The notes under the pieces: generated by a model | The model's database searches: none | What the model was told of the DNA's origin: nothing | Seen by the model: the letters and a program-made list of their open reading frames with translations, nothing else | Program-made: the position numbers and the translations under genes | Shown here: positions 7,957 through 18,589 of the stretch, piece by piece | Layout of the letters: each line of letters begins with the position of its first letter | How positions within the stretch are numbered: the first letter of the stretch is position 1 | From: [Mycobacterium] zoologicum | GTDB taxonomy: Bacteria; Actinomycetota; Actinomycetes; Mycobacteriales; Mycobacteriaceae | Assembly: GCF_020172665.1 (NCBI RefSeq) | Contig: NZ_CP083985.1 | Location: 1,688,537-1,752,536, forward strand | Reading direction: 5' to 3' | DNA length: 64,000 nucleotides

Positions 7957-10539
7957 ATGGCGCGCGGCTTGCAGGGTGCGATTCTGCGGGGCTTCGGCGC
8001 CCGCGACCACGCCGTGACGGTGCTGGAAACCAGCTGGACCGCCCCGCACTGCATCCGGATCTGGATGCACTCACCCACGTTGTTCGCCGAGGCGACCGTC
8101 GAACCCAGCGCCTGGCTGCGGTTCTGGTTCCCCGACCCGGACGGCTCCGACACCGAATTCCAGCGGGCCTACACCATCGCCGAGGGCGACGCCGCGACCG
8201 GACGCTTCGCGGTCGACATGATGCTGCACGAGCCGGCCGGGCCGGCCACCCGGTGGGCCCGCACCGTCGAACCCGGCGCGAGCATCGCGGCGATGTCGCT
8301 GATGGGCTCGTCGCGCTTCGAAGCCCCCTCCGACGTCGACGCGCAGCCCGCCGGCTACCTGCTGCTGGGGGATTCGGCATCGATCCCTGGCATCAACGGC
8401 ATCATCGGCGCCGTGGGACCCGACGTGCCCATCGAGCTGTACCTCGAGCAGCACGACGACAACGACCCGCTCATCCCGATTCACGAGCATCCCCGGCTGC
8501 GGGTGCACTGGGTGCCCCGCCGCGACGCGAACTCGCTGGCCGACGCGATCGAAGTCCGGGACTGGTCGGACTGGTACGCCTGGGCCACCCCGGAGGCCGC
8601 GACGCTCAAGGCGCTGCGGGCCCGGCTGCGCGACGAGTTCGGCTTCCCCAAATCCGAGATCCACGCGCAGGCCTATTGGACGGCCGGGCGTGCCATGGGC
8701 ACCGAGCGCGGACCCGAACCCGCGCCTTCAGGTTTGACTCTGCCTACACCAGACAAAAGTGCGAGTGAGGCGCCTGGTGAGCGCAGAGTCGTCAAGGGGG
8801 AGTGGCGGGCCCAGGCCGCGGGCCGGCTGCTGGCCCCGCTGCGGCGGTCGCTGATCGCCTCCGGTGTCCTGCAGGCCCTGATCACGGTGGCGCAGCTGGC
8901 GCCGTTCGTCCTGCTGGTGGAGTTGGCGCGGCTGCTGCTCTCCGGCGCCGACCAGTCGCGGCTGTGGACCGTCGGCATCGCCGCGGTCACCCTGCTCGGG
9001 GTGGGCACCCTGCTGGGTGCCGGCCTGACCCTGTGGCTGCACGCGGTCGACGCCCGGTTCTCCAGCGAGCTGCGAACCCGACTCCTGACCAAGCTGTCCC
9101 GACTGCCGCTGGGCTGGTTCACCGCCCGGGGCTCCGGGTCGATCAAACAACTCGTCGCCGACGACACTCTGTCGCTGCACTACCTGGTCACCCACGCCAT
9201 TCCCGACGCCGTCGCGGCGGTCATCGCACCGGTGGCGGTACTGATCTACCTGTTCGCGGTCGACTGGCGGGTGGCGCTGGTGCTGTTCGCGCCCGTGCTG
9301 GTCTACATGGTGCTGATGTCGGTGATGATGACCCAGTCCGGTCCCAAGATCAGCCAGGCGCAGCGCTGGGCGGAACGGATGAACGGCGAAGCCGGCACCT
9401 ACCTGGAGGGCCAGCCGGTGATCCGGGTGTTCGGCGGCGCGGCCGCGTCGACCTTCCGCCGCCGGTTGGACTCCTACATCGATTTCCTGGTGGACTGGCA
9501 GCGCCCGTTCGTCGGCAAGAAGACGCTGATGGATCTGGTCACCCGCCCGTCGACGTTCCTATGGTTGATCATGCTGATCGGCACCCCGTTGGTCGTGTCC
9601 GGTCGGATGGACCCAGTGAACCTGTTGCCATTCCTGTTGTTGGGCACCACCTTCGGCGCTCGGCTGCTGGGCATCGGTCTGGGCGTCGGTGGCATCCGGG
9701 GCGGCATGCTGGCCGCCCGGCGACTGCAGATCGCACTGGACGAGCCGGAACTCGCGGTCGTCGACGGTGCGCGGCCGACCGACGAGCCGGGAACGGTGCG
9801 CTTCGACGCGGTCGGTTTCGAATACCGTCCCGGGGTCCCGGTGATCCGGGACGTCTCGCTGACCCTGCGGCCTGGCACGGTGACCGCGCTGGTCGGCCCG
9901 TCGGGGTCGGGCAAGTCGACGCTGGCGGCGCTGCTGGCCCGCTTCCACGACGTCGGGCAGGGCTCGATCTCGGTTGACGGACACGACATCCGCACATTGA
10001 GCGCCGATGAGCTGTACCGCCGGGTCGGATTCGTGCTGCAGGAGACCCAGTTGGTGCACGGCAGTGTGCGCGACAACATCGCGCTGGCGGTGCCGGATGC
10101 CACCGATGAGCAGGTGCAGGCCGCCGCGGAGCAGGCCCAGATCCACGACCGGATACTCCGACTGCCACAGGGCTACGACACCGTGCTCGGGGCGGCCGCG
10201 GCACTGTCCGGCGGTGAGCGGCAGCGGCTCACCATCGCCCGCGCCATCCTCGCCGACACACCGGTACTGATCCTCGACGAGGCCACCGCCTTCGCCGACC
10301 CGGAGTCGGAATACCTTGTGCAACAGGCGCTGAACCGCCTGACCCGCGATCGCACCGTGCTCGTCATCGCGCACCGGCTGCACACCGTCACCGGCGCAGA
10401 CCAGATCGTGGTGCTCGACCACGGCGCCATCGTCGAACAGGGCCGCCACGACGAACTGCTCGCCGCCGGTGGCCGCTACCAACAACTGTGGGACACCGGC
10501 CGCCAGAGCGTCGCTGCCGGAGCGGAGGTGGCGCGATGA
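7957..10539 (+). CDS. irtA: Iron-mycobactin ABC importer with siderophore-reductase domain
   Basis: 860 residues in three parts: an N-terminal FAD-binding siderophore-interacting domain (about 1-255), a type IV ABC exporter-like transmembrane domain (about 285-560, six hydrophobic helices), and a nucleotide-binding domain with Walker [10 protein letters not shown] near 646, signature LSGGERQR near 750 and Walker B LILDEAT near 771. It pairs with IrtB in the inner membrane to import Fe(III)-carboxymycobactin or mycobactin and reduce the iron. ATG at 7957 is preferred over the GTG one codon earlier; a GAAAGGA ribosome site precedes it. The stop overlaps the irtB start (ATGA). Confidence 0.95.
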   Translation: MARGLQGAILRGFGARDHAVTVLETSWTAPHCIRIWMHSPTLFAEATVEPSAWLRFWFPDPDGSDTEFQRAYTIAEGDAATGRFAVDMMLHEPAGPATRWARTVEPGASIAAMSLMGSSRFEAPSDVDAQPAGYLLLGDSASIPGINGIIGAVGPDVPIELYLEQHDDNDPLIPIHEHPRLRVHWVPRRDANSLADAIEVRDWSDWYAWATPEAATLKALRARLRDEFGFPKSEIHAQAYWTAGRAMGTERGPEPAPSGLTLPTPDKSASEAPGERRVVKGEWRAQAAGRLLAPLRRSLIASGVLQALITVAQLAPFVLLVELARLLLSGADQSRLWTVGIAAVTLLGVGTLLGAGLTLWLHAVDARFSSELRTRLLTKLSRLPLGWFTARGSGSIKQLVADDTLSLHYLVTHAIPDAVAAVIAPVAVLIYLFAVDWRVALVLFAPVLVYMVLMSVMMTQSGPKISQAQRWAERMNGEAGTYLEGQPVIRVFGGAAASTFRRRLDSYIDFLVDWQRPFVGKKTLMDLVTRPSTFLWLIMLIGTPLVVSGRMDPVNLLPFLLLGTTFGARLLGIGLGVGGIRGGMLAARRLQIALDEPELAVVDGARPTDEPGTVRFDAVGFEYRPGVPVIRDVSLTLRPGTVTALVGPSGSGKSTLAALLARFHDVGQGSISVDGHDIRTLSADELYRRVGFVLQETQLVHGSVRDNIALAVPDATDEQVQAAAEQAQIHDRILRLPQGYDTVLGAAAALSGGERQRLTIARAILADTPVLILDEATAFADPESEYLVQQALNRLTRDRTVLVIAHRLHTVTGADQIVVLDHGAIVEQGRHDELLAAGGRYQQLWDTGRQSVAAGAEVAR

Positions 10540-12269
10540 TCCGCACCCTGATCCGGTTGATCCCCCGGGACCGTCGCCCCCGGATGCTCGGCTACGCCGT
10601 GCTGACATTGCTGTCGGTGGCGGTGCGGGCGGCGGGCACCGTGCTGCTGGTGCCCCTGGTGGCCGCGTTGTTCTCCGATGATCCACACCACGCCGTGGTC
10701 TGGCTGGGCTGGTTGACAGTCGCGACCGTGTCCGGCTGGCTGATCGACTTCGCCTGCGCGCGAATCGGATTCGATCTCGGCTTCGCAGTTCTCGATCACA
10801 CCCAGCATGATGTGGCCGACCGGTTGCCCGGCATCCGGTTGGACTGGTTCACCCCCGACAACACCGCCACCGCGCGGCAGGCGATCGCCGCCACCGGTCC
10901 CGAACTGGTCAGCCTGATCGTCAACCTGCTGACGCCGCTGATCAGCGCGGTCCTGCTACCGCCGGCCATCGCGGTGGCGCTGCTCGGAGTGTCCTGGCAG
11001 CTCGGGCTGGCCGCCCTGGGCGGGGTACCGCTGCTGCTGGGCGCGCTGTGGGCGTCCAACCGGCTGTCCGCCCGCGCGGATGCCGCCGCGGGTGACGCCA
11101 ACACCGCGCTGACCGAGCGCATCATCGAGTTCGCCCGCACCCAGCAGGCGCTGCGCGCGGCCCGGCGTGTCGAGCCCGAACGCAGCACCGTCGGTGAGGC
11201 GCTGACCGCGCAGCACGGTGCCGCAATGCGGTTGTTGCTCATGCAGATTCCCGGACAGCTGCTGTTCAGCCTGGCCAGTCAGGGCGCGCTGATCCTGCTG
11301 GCCGGCGCCACCACCGCGCTGACCGTGGCCGGAACCCTGAGCATTCCCGAGGCCATTGCGCTGATCGTGGTGATCGCCCGCTACCTCGAACCGTTCACCG
11401 TCATCAGTGAATTGGGGCCGGCCCTGGAGTCGACGCGGGCCAGTCTGGAACGGATCCGGGCGGTGCTGACCGCGCCTGGGCTGACGGTGGGAACCGGCGG
11501 GCCGCGGGACGCCGCGGCCGCGCCGCGCATCGAGTTCGACGATGTCACCTTCGGCTATGGCGGTGCCCCGGTGCTCGACGGAGTCAGTTTCACGCTGGAG
11601 CCGGGCACCACCACCGCCATCGTCGGACCGTCCGGGTCGGGCAAGAGCACCATCCTGGGTCTGATCGCCGGATTGCACGAACCCTCCGGCGGCCGGGTCC
11701 TGCTCGACGGGGTCGACGCCACCGAGCTGGACGAGGCGGCGCGGCGTGCGGCGAGCAGCGTGGTGTTCCAGCACCCCTACCTGCTGGACGGCACGATCCG
11801 CGACAACGTCATGGTCGGAGACCCCGACGCAGACCAGGACGGCTTCGTGCGGGCCACCGAACTCGCCCGGGTCGACGAGCTGACCGCCCGGTTGCCCGAC
11901 GGGGTGGACTCGCGGGTCGGGGAGGCCGGCGGCGCACTGTCCGGCGGTGAGCGTCAACGGGTCAGCATCGCCCGCGCCCTGCTCAAACCCGCACCGGTGC
12001 TGCTGGTCGACGAGGCGACCAGTGCCCTGGACACCGAGAACGAGGCCGCGGTGGTCGACGCACTCACCGCCGAGTTGCGGCCGCGCACCCGGGTGATCGT
12101 GGCGCACCGGCTGGCCAGCATCGCCCAGGCCGATCGGGTGCTGTTCGTCGACGACGGCCGGGTCGTCGAGGACGGTTCGATCGACGAATTACGCGCCGCC
12201 GGCGGCCGTTTCGACGAGTTCTGGCGCCAGCAGCATGAGGCCGCAGGCTGGCGGATTCATACGGGGTAG
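10536..12269 (+). CDS. irtB: Iron-mycobactin ABC importer, second subunit
   Basis: 577-residue half-transporter: a transmembrane domain over about residues 15-300, then a nucleotide-binding domain with Walker [10 protein letters not shown] near 364, signature LSGGERQR near 468 and Walker B LLVDEAT near 489. It forms the heterodimeric importer with IrtA; it lacks the flavin domain, as expected for IrtB. ATG at 10536 overlaps the irtA stop by four bases. The gene ends 43 bases before the VapBC-type module. Confidence 0.95.
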   Translation: MIRTLIRLIPRDRRPRMLGYAVLTLLSVAVRAAGTVLLVPLVAALFSDDPHHAVVWLGWLTVATVSGWLIDFACARIGFDLGFAVLDHTQHDVADRLPGIRLDWFTPDNTATARQAIAATGPELVSLIVNLLTPLISAVLLPPAIAVALLGVSWQLGLAALGGVPLLLGALWASNRLSARADAAAGDANTALTERIIEFARTQQALRAARRVEPERSTVGEALTAQHGAAMRLLLMQIPGQLLFSLASQGALILLAGATTALTVAGTLSIPEAIALIVVIARYLEPFTVISELGPALESTRASLERIRAVLTAPGLTVGTGGPRDAAAAPRIEFDDVTFGYGGAPVLDGVSFTLEPGTTTAIVGPSGSGKSTILGLIAGLHEPSGGRVLLDGVDATELDEAARRAASSVVFQHPYLLDGTIRDNVMVGDPDADQDGFVRATELARVDELTARLPDGVDSRVGEAGGALSGGERQRVSIARALLKPAPVLLVDEATSALDTENEAAVVDALTAELRPRTRVIVAHRLASIAQADRVLFVDDGRVVEDGSIDELRAAGGRFDEFWRQQHEAAGWRIHTG

Positions 12270-12277
12270 CCGACAAT

Positions 12278-12312
12278 CTGGTCAGACTTGACCAGACCAG
12301 CTATGCTGGCTT
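12278..12312 (+). promoter_or_regulatory. Operator and leaderless promoter of the vapBC-type module
   Basis: A perfect inverted repeat CTGGTCA (12278-12284) / TGACCAG (12289-12295) with a 4-base spacer is followed by a -10-like TATGCT (12302-12307). The antitoxin ATG is only five bases beyond the -10, which predicts a leaderless mRNA. The palindrome overlaps the -35 position and would suit autorepression by the antitoxin. Confidence 0.6.
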
Positions 12313-12552
12313 ATGCACACCGAGCAGGTCAACGTCTATGACGCCAAAACTCATTTCTCTCGCTTGCTTGCGCGCGCGGAAAGCGGCGATGAAATCGTGA
12401 TCAGCCGTCACGGCAGGCCGGTGGCGCGGTTGGTTCCCTATCAGCCCGAGCGCACGGTGCGCCGTCCGGGAATCTGGCGCGGGCAGGTCAGCATCGCACC
12501 GGACTTCGATGATTTCGATGCCGCTGACGAGCGTGCCTGGCACGGGGAATGA
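12313..12552 (+). CDS. vapB: Type II antitoxin, Phd/YefM-like (VapB)
   Basis: 79 residues. The N-terminal half has the Phd/YefM DNA-binding pattern (VNVYDAKTHFSRLLARAESG, then VISRHGRPVARLVP), and the C-terminal half is acidic and presumably wraps the toxin. No Shine-Dalgarno is visible; translation probably begins on a leaderless transcript. It is followed six bases later by a PIN-domain toxin, the normal antitoxin-first order. Confidence 0.85.
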   Translation: MHTEQVNVYDAKTHFSRLLARAESGDEIVISRHGRPVARLVPYQPERTVRRPGIWRGQVSIAPDFDDFDAADERAWHGE

Positions 12553-12558
12553 CCGCCG

Positions 12559-12930
12559 ATGCGAGGGCTTCTCGATACGCACGTCGTGCTGTGGTGGCTC
12601 GCTGACGACGACCGGCTGTCAGCCGCCCATCGGGAGTTGATCAGCGAACCCGTCAATGAGTTGTTCGTCTCCGCGGTGACGGTCGCTGAGGTCTCGATCA
12701 AGGCGTCGCTCGGCAAACTTGGGGCGCCGGCCGGTTTCAATGATGCCGTGCGTGAGTCAGGGTTTCGCGAATTGCCTTTCACCGCATCGCACGCCGAGGA
12801 GTTGCGCCACCTGCCGTGGCACCATCGCGATCCGTTCGATCGGATGCTGGTGGCGCAGGCACTGGTCGAGCGACTTGAGTTCGTGACTGCCGATGCGCGA
12901 CTCGGCGCTTACTCCGTCAGGTGTGTCTGA
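12559..12930 (+). CDS. vapC: PIN-domain ribonuclease toxin (VapC)
   Basis: 123 residues with the acidic residues expected of a PIN nuclease: Asp in LLDTHVVLWW at the N-terminus, Glu in VAEVSIK, Asp in RDPFDRML, and Asp in TADARL near the C-terminus. It would cleave RNA with Mg2+ until bound by its antitoxin. Its last 14 bases overlap the 3' end of convergent mbtA. The module sits inside the siderophore locus, between irtB and mbtA. Confidence 0.87.
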   Translation: MRGLLDTHVVLWWLADDDRLSAAHRELISEPVNELFVSAVTVAEVSIKASLGKLGAPAGFNDAVRESGFRELPFTASHAEELRHLPWHHRDPFDRMLVAQALVERLEFVTADARLGAYSVRCV

Positions 12931-14452
12931 TCTGCCGCGCGATCGCCTTCTTGTCGACCTTCCCGACCGCCGTGGTGGGCAGCGCGGGCAGCGCCGCAAG
13001 CTGATCGACCCGCACATGGGTGGCCACCCCACACTCGTCGAGATGACGGTTCAGCTCCGCCAGCGTCAGCGGCTCGTCACGGAAAATTATTGCCGCGCAA
13101 ACTTTTTCGCCCAGGTACTCATCCGGTAGGCCGATGGCGGCCGCTGAGCGGATCGCCGGATGGCCCAGCAGGTGCGCCTCCAGCTCGTCGGCGGCGATGT
13201 TCTCCCCACCCCGGACGATCACGTCCTTGATCCGGCCCGTCACCTCCAGATAGCCGCCCGCCAGCCGGCGCACCCGGTCTCCGCTGCGGTAGAAGCCGTC
13301 CGGGCTGAAGGATCGCTCATTGGCTTCCGCAGCGTTGTAGTAGCCGTTGATCGTGTACGGCCCGCGCACCAGCAGCTCGCCCTCGTCCGCCTCGGCGCCG
13401 TCCTCGTCGACCACCCGCACCTCGTCATCGGCGCACAGCGGCCGGCCCTGGGTGGTGTCCAGCAGCTCGGCGGCATCGCCGGGCCGGGTGTAGCACAACA
13501 GCCCCTCGGCCATGCCGAACACCTGCTGCAGGCCCGGGGTCAACGCCTCCCGGACCCGGCGGGCGTCAGCCGCCGCCAGCTTCGCGCCGCCGACCTGCAG
13601 CAGCCGCAACGTCGTCGGCTTCTGCGGCTCCCAGTCACAGGCCGCCGCCCACAGTGCCGCCAGCGCGGGCACCAGGGCGGTGACGGTCACCCGGTGCCGC
13701 GCGATGGTGGCGAACGCCGCCTCCGGGCTGGGATCGGCGGAGAACACGGTGGCCGCACCCACCGACATGGCGCCCAGTAGGCCCGGGCAGGCCAGCGGAA
13801 AGTTGTGCGCGGCAGGCAATGCCACCAGGTAGACGTCGTCGGCGCTCAGCTCGCACAGCGCCGCGCTGGCGGTGGCGTTGTAGACGTAGTCGTTGTGGGT
13901 GCGGGGGATCAGCTTGGGCAGGCCGGTGGTGCCGCCGGAGACCAGGAGCACCGCCGGGGCGTTCGGATCGGGGGCGCATCGGGGTGCGGGCGGGTCTCCG
14001 GCAGCGTCGTCGATGACGATTCGCCGCAGCCCCAGTTCGGCGGCCATCGCCGGATAGTCGAATCCCGCTGTGGCGTCAGGGATCACGATCCCGACGGCGT
14101 CGCTGACGGCGGCCAGATGCCCGATCTCGGCGGCCCGATGGCCGGGCAGGCACAGCACCGGGACGGCGCCGGCCCGCAGCAGCGCGAACAACGTCACCGC
14201 GAACGCGCAGCTGTTGGGCAACTGCAGCAGCACCCGATCGCCGGCGCCGACACGCAGCCCGGCCGCCGCCCGATCGACGGCTCGATCGAGCTCGGCGAAT
14301 GACAGCGTCGCCGTATCGTCGATCACCGCGGGACGGTCGGGCCAACGCCGGGCGGCATCGGTGAGCAACGACTCCAGCGGGCGGTCGCGCCAGTACCCGG
14401 CTGCCCGGTAGGCGGCGGCCCGCTCGGCCGGAAACGGTACGAACCCCTGCAT
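12917..14452 (-). CDS. mbtA: Salicyl-AMP ligase starting mycobactin assembly
   Basis: 511-residue stand-alone aryl acid-AMP ligase (DhbE/EntE type). It adenylates salicylate and loads it on the aryl carrier domain of MbtB. Visible motifs: the phosphate loop SGGTTGLPKLIPRTHNDYVY at about residues 170-189, FGMAEG near 316, YRSGDRVR near 392, KDVIVRGGENI (hinge region) and the C-terminal VGKVDKK with the catalytic Lys. It diverges from mbtB across an IdeR box. No mbtI (salicylate synthase) lies beside it, so salicylate must be made from elsewhere in the genome. Confidence 0.94.
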   Translation of the reverse strand: MQGFVPFPAERAAAYRAAGYWRDRPLESLLTDAARRWPDRPAVIDDTATLSFAELDRAVDRAAAGLRVGAGDRVLLQLPNSCAFAVTLFALLRAGAVPVLCLPGHRAAEIGHLAAVSDAVGIVIPDATAGFDYPAMAAELGLRRIVIDDAAGDPPAPRCAPDPNAPAVLLVSGGTTGLPKLIPRTHNDYVYNATASAALCELSADDVYLVALPAAHNFPLACPGLLGAMSVGAATVFSADPSPEAAFATIARHRVTVTALVPALAALWAAACDWEPQKPTTLRLLQVGGAKLAAADARRVREALTPGLQQVFGMAEGLLCYTRPGDAAELLDTTQGRPLCADDEVRVVDEDGAEADEGELLVRGPYTINGYYNAAEANERSFSPDGFYRSGDRVRRLAGGYLEVTGRIKDVIVRGGENIAADELEAHLLGHPAIRSAAAIGLPDEYLGEKVCAAIIFRDEPLTLAELNRHLDECGVATHVRVDQLAALPALPTTAVGKVDKKAIARQIRHT

Positions 14453-14500
14453 GTGACTCCCTGACGACGGTGCAACGTAGATAGAGTAGCTTCGACGAAA

Positions 14501-14519
14501 TTAGGGCAGCCTTTACTAA
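14501..14519. promoter_or_regulatory. IdeR (iron) box 4, between mbtA and mbtB
   Basis: TTAGGGCAGCCTTTACTAA matches the IdeR consensus at 13 of 19 positions, with both outer arms intact. It lies 48 bases from mbtA and 17 from mbtB. The identical 19-mer recurs upstream of mbtT. Confidence 0.78.
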
Positions 14520-14536
14520 CCGGAATTGGGGGCGCG

Positions 14537-17500
14537 GTGGGGCCGGACGATATTCGCGCGCAGGTCGCCGAGCTGCTCGGCACCGACGCCAACGCCGTCG
14601 ACCCCGCCGCCGACCTGGTCGGACAAGGCCTGGACTCGATCCGGATGATGAGCCTGGCCGGGCAGTGGCGGCGCCGGGGCCTCGATGTGGACTTCGCCGC
14701 ACTGGCAGCCGAACCCACCGTCGCCGCCTGGTCAGCGCTGGTTTCCGGCGCGTCGTCGGCGCAAGCGCCCGTCGTCGCCGACCTCGCGCCCGAAGATCAC
14801 ACCGCGCCGTTCCCGCTGGCCCCGATGCAGCACGCCATGTGGGTCGGCCGCGACGACGACGTGGCGCTCGGCGGGGTGGCCGGGCACCTGTACGTGGAGT
14901 TCCAATCCGGGTCTGAGGGCCCCGGCATCGACCCGGACCGGCTGGCCGTCGCCGCCGACGCGCTGGCCGCCCGGCACCCGATGCTGCGGGTGCAGTTCCT
15001 GCCGGATGGCAGCCAACAGATCCGGGCCGACGCCGGGCTGCCCGTCGCGGTGCAGGACCTGCGCGGGCTGGGCGCCGATGAGGCCTCGGCGCGCCTGGAA
15101 TCGACCCGCGAGACGAAATCGCATCAGCAACTCGACGGCGCGGTCTTCGAGCTCACCGTCTCGCTGCTGCCCGGCGGCACGTCGAGGCTGCACGTCGACC
15201 TGGACATGCAGGCCGCCGACGCGATGAGCTACCGCACCCTGATGGCGGATCTGGCCGCCGCCTACCGCGGGGCGGCGTTGCCGGAGTTGGGCTACACCTA
15301 TCGGCAATACCGGCACGCCACCGCCGATCGGACCCCCGACGAGGGCCACCGGCAGTGGTGGGCGCAGCGCATCCCCGAGTTGCCCGACCCGCCCAAGCTG
15401 CCGCAGCCCGCGGGCGCTCCGGTGGACCCGCGCCGCAGCACCCGGCGCTGGCACTGGCTGGACCCGGCCACCCGCGACGCCCTGTTCGGCCACGCCCGCA
15501 GCCACGGCGTCACCCCGGCCATGGCGCTGGCGGCGTCGTTCTCCCACGCCCTGGCCTGCTGGTCGGACGGGCCGCGTTTCCTGCTCAACGTGCCGCTGTT
15601 CGGCCGGGAACCGTTGCACGATGACGTCGAGAATCTGGTCGGCGACTTCACCTCGTCGCTGCTGCTGGACGTGGATCTGGGCTGCGCGGCCACCGGGCTA
15701 CAGCGCGCTGTTGCCGTGCAGGACGCCATGCGCGCCGCCGCGGCCCACGCCGACTATCCGGGCCTGGCGGTGCTGCGCGATCTGAGCCGCCACCGCGGCA
15801 CCCAGGTGCTGGCGCCGGTGGTGTTCACCAGTGCCCTCGGGCTGGGGGAGTTGTTCTCTGACGCGGTGACCGAGACGTTCGGCAGGCCGGTGTGGATCAT
15901 CTCCCAGGGCCCGCAGGTGCTGCTGGACGCCCAGGTCACCGAGTTCGACGGCGGCGTACTGGTGAATTGGGATGTGCGCGAAGAGATGTTCGCCCCCGGG
16001 GTGATCGACGCCATGTTCGCCCACCACATCGCCGACCTGACCCGGCTGGCCCGCGGGCAGGGATGGGATTCGCCGGCGCCGGCCGCATTGCCCGCCGAGC
16101 AGGCTCGGGTGCGTGCGGCGGTGAACTTCGGCATTGCCGAACCCAGCGGGGAAGCCTTGCAGGACGGGTTCTTTCGGCATGCCGCCGCGTCGCCCGATGC
16201 TGCAGCAGTGCTGCACTCCGGCGGGGTGATGAGCTATGGGGAGCTGCGCGATCAGGCGCTGGCCGTGGCCGGTGCGCTGACCGAGCATGGTGTGCGGCCC
16301 GGTGACACCGTGGCGCTGCTGGGCCCCAAGGGCGCCGAACAGATTCCGGCGCTGCTGGGCATCCTGGCCGCCGGCGCGGTGTACCTGCCGATCGCCGCCG
16401 ATCAGCCCGGTGAGCGAGTGGCGCGCATCCTGGCGCTGGGCGGGGCATCAGTGGCGTTGGTGACCGGGGACGCGGTGCCGCAGTTGCCGATTCGGTGCCT
16501 GGGTGTGGCCGATGCCGTCGCCGCCGGCCGCGCTGCCGGACCGCTTGAGGTGGACCCCTCCGCACTGGCCTACGTGGTGTTCACCTCCGGGTCCACCGGT
16601 GAACCCAAGGGTGTCGAACTCACCCACGATGCGGCGATGAACACCGTCGAAACCCTCAGCGCCCGTTTCGGATTCGGGCCTGGTGATCGCAGTCTGGCGC
16701 TGCTCACCCTGGACGCCGACATGTCGGTGCTCGACGTGTTCGCCATGCTGCGAGCCGGCGGGGCGATCGTGATGGTCGACGAAGCCGACCGCCGCAGCCC
16801 CGAGGTGTGGGCCGATCTGATCCAGCGGCACCGGGTCAGCGTGCTCAACCTGATGCCGGGTGCGCTGGAGATGCTGGCCTCCGTCGGCGCTGAACTGCCC
16901 TCGGTGAAGGCAGTGTTGACCGGCGGCGACTGGGTGCGCCCCGAGTTGGCCCGCCGTCTCGCCGCGCTGGCGCCCGGGGTGCGCTTCGCCGGACTGGGCG
17001 GGGCCACCGAAACCGCCATCCACGCCACCATCTGCGAGGTCGACAGTGACGTGCCGCCCGAGTGGGCGTCGGTGCCCTACGGCACCCCGCTGCCCAACAT
17101 CGGCTGCCGAGTGGTCGGCTCCGACGGGGCGGACCGCCCGGACTGGGTGGCCGGCGAACTGTGGGTCGGTGGGCGCGGCATCGCCTCGGGCTATCGCGGC
17201 CGGCCCGACCTGACCGCCGATCGGTTCGTGGAACACGAGGGCAAAACCTGGTATCGCACCGGCGATCTGGCGCGCTACTGGCCGGACGGCACCCTGGAGT
17301 TCGTCGGCCGCGCCGACCACCGCGTGAAGGTCAGCGGGTATCGCATCGAACTGGGCGAGGTCGAGGCAGCGCTGCGCCGGTTGCCGGGAGTGGCCGAGGC
17401 GGTGGTGGTGGCACTGCCGGATTCCGGGCGGGAGGTGCTGGCCGCCGCAGTCCGGGCTTGCGATTCTTCGGTGAGTGTCGAGGGCCTGCGCGACGGATTG

Positions 17501-17971
17501 TCCGAGGTGGTGCCCGAGCACATGATCCCGCGGCAGCTGCGGGTGGTTTCGGCGATTCCCTACACGGTCTCCGGCAAGATCGACCGGCGGGCGGTGACCG
17601 CGGAGCTGGCCGCGGCATTCGCCGCCGGGGACGGCTATCGCGAGCCGGTCACCCCGCTGCAGCGCGCCCTGGCCGCGATCATCGCCGAGGTACTGAGGGC
17701 AGACCGGGTGGGTCTCGACGACGACTTCTTCGCCCTCGGTGGCGACTCGGTGCTGGCCACCGCTGCGATCTCACGCATCCGTACCTGGCTGGACGTGCCC
17801 GGCGCGGTGGTGGCCGACATCTTCGCCACCCGCACCGTGGCGGGGCTGGCCGCCAGGCTCACCGCCGCCGAAGCCGATCCGGGCCGGCTGGACGCCGTCG
17901 CCGAGGTGTATCTGGAAGTCGCGCAGCTGAATTCGGCCGAGGTCGCAGCGGCGCTGGCCGGCGTCGACTGA
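14537..17971 (+). CDS. mbtB: Phenyloxazoline synthase, mycobactin NRPS
   Basis: 1,144-residue NRPS that accepts salicylate, activates Ser or Thr, condenses them and cyclises the product to the hydroxyphenyl-oxazoline. Domains: aryl carrier (about 1-75, Ser34 in GLDSIRMMS); heterocyclisation domain (about 85-500) with the diagnostic DxxxxD motif DMQAADAMS at 223-231; adenylation (about 520-1020) with [11 protein letters not shown] near 682 and GRADHRVKVSGYR; peptidyl carrier (about 1035-1115, Ser1071 in LGGDSVLAT). The M. tuberculosis protein is longer (about 1,410 residues) and ends in a thioesterase; here the C-terminus stops after the carrier, and a separate thioesterase (mbtT) lies downstream. 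GTG start, 17 bases after an IdeR box. Confidence 0.95.
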   Translation: MGPDDIRAQVAELLGTDANAVDPAADLVGQGLDSIRMMSLAGQWRRRGLDVDFAALAAEPTVAAWSALVSGASSAQAPVVADLAPEDHTAPFPLAPMQHAMWVGRDDDVALGGVAGHLYVEFQSGSEGPGIDPDRLAVAADALAARHPMLRVQFLPDGSQQIRADAGLPVAVQDLRGLGADEASARLESTRETKSHQQLDGAVFELTVSLLPGGTSRLHVDLDMQAADAMSYRTLMADLAAAYRGAALPELGYTYRQYRHATADRTPDEGHRQWWAQRIPELPDPPKLPQPAGAPVDPRRSTRRWHWLDPATRDALFGHARSHGVTPAMALAASFSHALACWSDGPRFLLNVPLFGREPLHDDVENLVGDFTSSLLLDVDLGCAATGLQRAVAVQDAMRAAAAHADYPGLAVLRDLSRHRGTQVLAPVVFTSALGLGELFSDAVTETFGRPVWIISQGPQVLLDAQVTEFDGGVLVNWDVREEMFAPGVIDAMFAHHIADLTRLARGQGWDSPAPAALPAEQARVRAAVNFGIAEPSGEALQDGFFRHAAASPDAAAVLHSGGVMSYGELRDQALAVAGALTEHGVRPGDTVALLGPKGAEQIPALLGILAAGAVYLPIAADQPGERVARILALGGASVALVTGDAVPQLPIRCLGVADAVAAGRAAGPLEVDPSALAYVVFTSGSTGEPKGVELTHDAAMNTVETLSARFGFGPGDRSLALLTLDADMSVLDVFAMLRAGGAIVMVDEADRRSPEVWADLIQRHRVSVLNLMPGALEMLASVGAELPSVKAVLTGGDWVRPELARRLAALAPGVRFAGLGGATETAIHATICEVDSDVPPEWASVPYGTPLPNIGCRVVGSDGADRPDWVAGELWVGGRGIASGYRGRPDLTADRFVEHEGKTWYRTGDLARYWPDGTLEFVGRADHRVKVSGYRIELGEVEAALRRLPGVAEAVVVALPDSGREVLAAAVRACDSSVSVEGLRDGLSEVVPEHMIPRQLRVVSAIPYTVSGKIDRRAVTAELAAAFAAGDGYREPVTPLQRALAAIIAEVLRADRVGLDDDFFALGGDSVLATAAISRIRTWLDVPGAVVADIFATRTVAGLAARLTAAEADPGRLDAVAEVYLEVAQLNSAEVAAALAGVD

Positions 17972-17998
17972 CTGTCGCGGCCCGCGTCGAAGGGCTGA

Positions 17999-18589
17999 TC
18001 ACGGCACGACGGTGAGCACCGTCGAATGCGGCGGCGGCAGGACAGAAACACCGGCCGCCTCGATGTCGGCGGGGGTCAGGGGTGTTCGGGTGCCGTCGTC
18101 GCGATCGGCGGGGCCGGCGGGTCCGAATAGCGCGATTCCGGAAGGGCAGGCCCGCTGGTCGTGGCGGAGCTGATGGCGAATGCCGTCGAACCGCGCCGCC
18201 CGAAACGCGGCAGCCCACCGGCGGGACAGATCGTAGGGGATCACCGTCGCCAGTTCCGTCGTCACCCCGTAGCGACCCGCGGCCTGGCGAGTTGTTGCCG
18301 CCAACCGTGCGTTGCGATCCGGTGGGGACACTCGGCGCAGTTCCCGGTCGGCTGCCCAGGCCGTCGAGACGGGTCCAAGCCGGGTGGCCTCTCGGATGGC
18401 TGCGAACGCGTCGGTGGCGAGGTAGCAGGTTCCTTCGGGCGGGCTCAGATCGAACCGCCCGGATCCATCGGCGGAGAAACACCACGTTGCCCGCCCGGTT
18501 CGGCACACCCGCACGAGCTGCTTCGGTGGAGCGACGGTGGGGAAACCGGTCAGATCGCCCGGCTCGCCCAGCGTGCGTGCCGGGGTCAC
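17999..18589 (-). CDS. RES-domain toxin (MbcT/Xre-RES type)
   Basis: 196 residues with the RES fold signature: an Arg in GSGRFDLS, TCYLATDAFAAIREAT with the conserved Glu, and a later Ser. RES toxins such as MbcT of M. tuberculosis degrade NAD+. GTG at 18587-18589 overlaps the stop of the antitoxin gene (GTGA), so the pair is translationally coupled in the antitoxin-first order. The longer upstream reading in this frame is a shadow of the antitoxin. It converges on mbtB, whose stop is 27 bases away. Confidence 0.85.
   Translation of the reverse strand: MTPARTLGEPGDLTGFPTVAPPKQLVRVCRTGRATWCFSADGSGRFDLSPPEGTCYLATDAFAAIREATRLGPVSTAWAADRELRRVSPPDRNARLAATTRQAAGRYGVTTELATVIPYDLSRRWAAAFRAARFDGIRHQLRHDQRACPSGIALFGPAGPADRDDGTRTPLTPADIEAAGVSVLPPPHSTVLTVVP

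Noticed and set aside
12288..12307. TTGACC (12288-12293) with TATGCT as a -35/-10 pair for the VapBC module
   Set aside because: Spacing is only eight bases, too short for a promoter; TTGACC is part of the palindromic operator.
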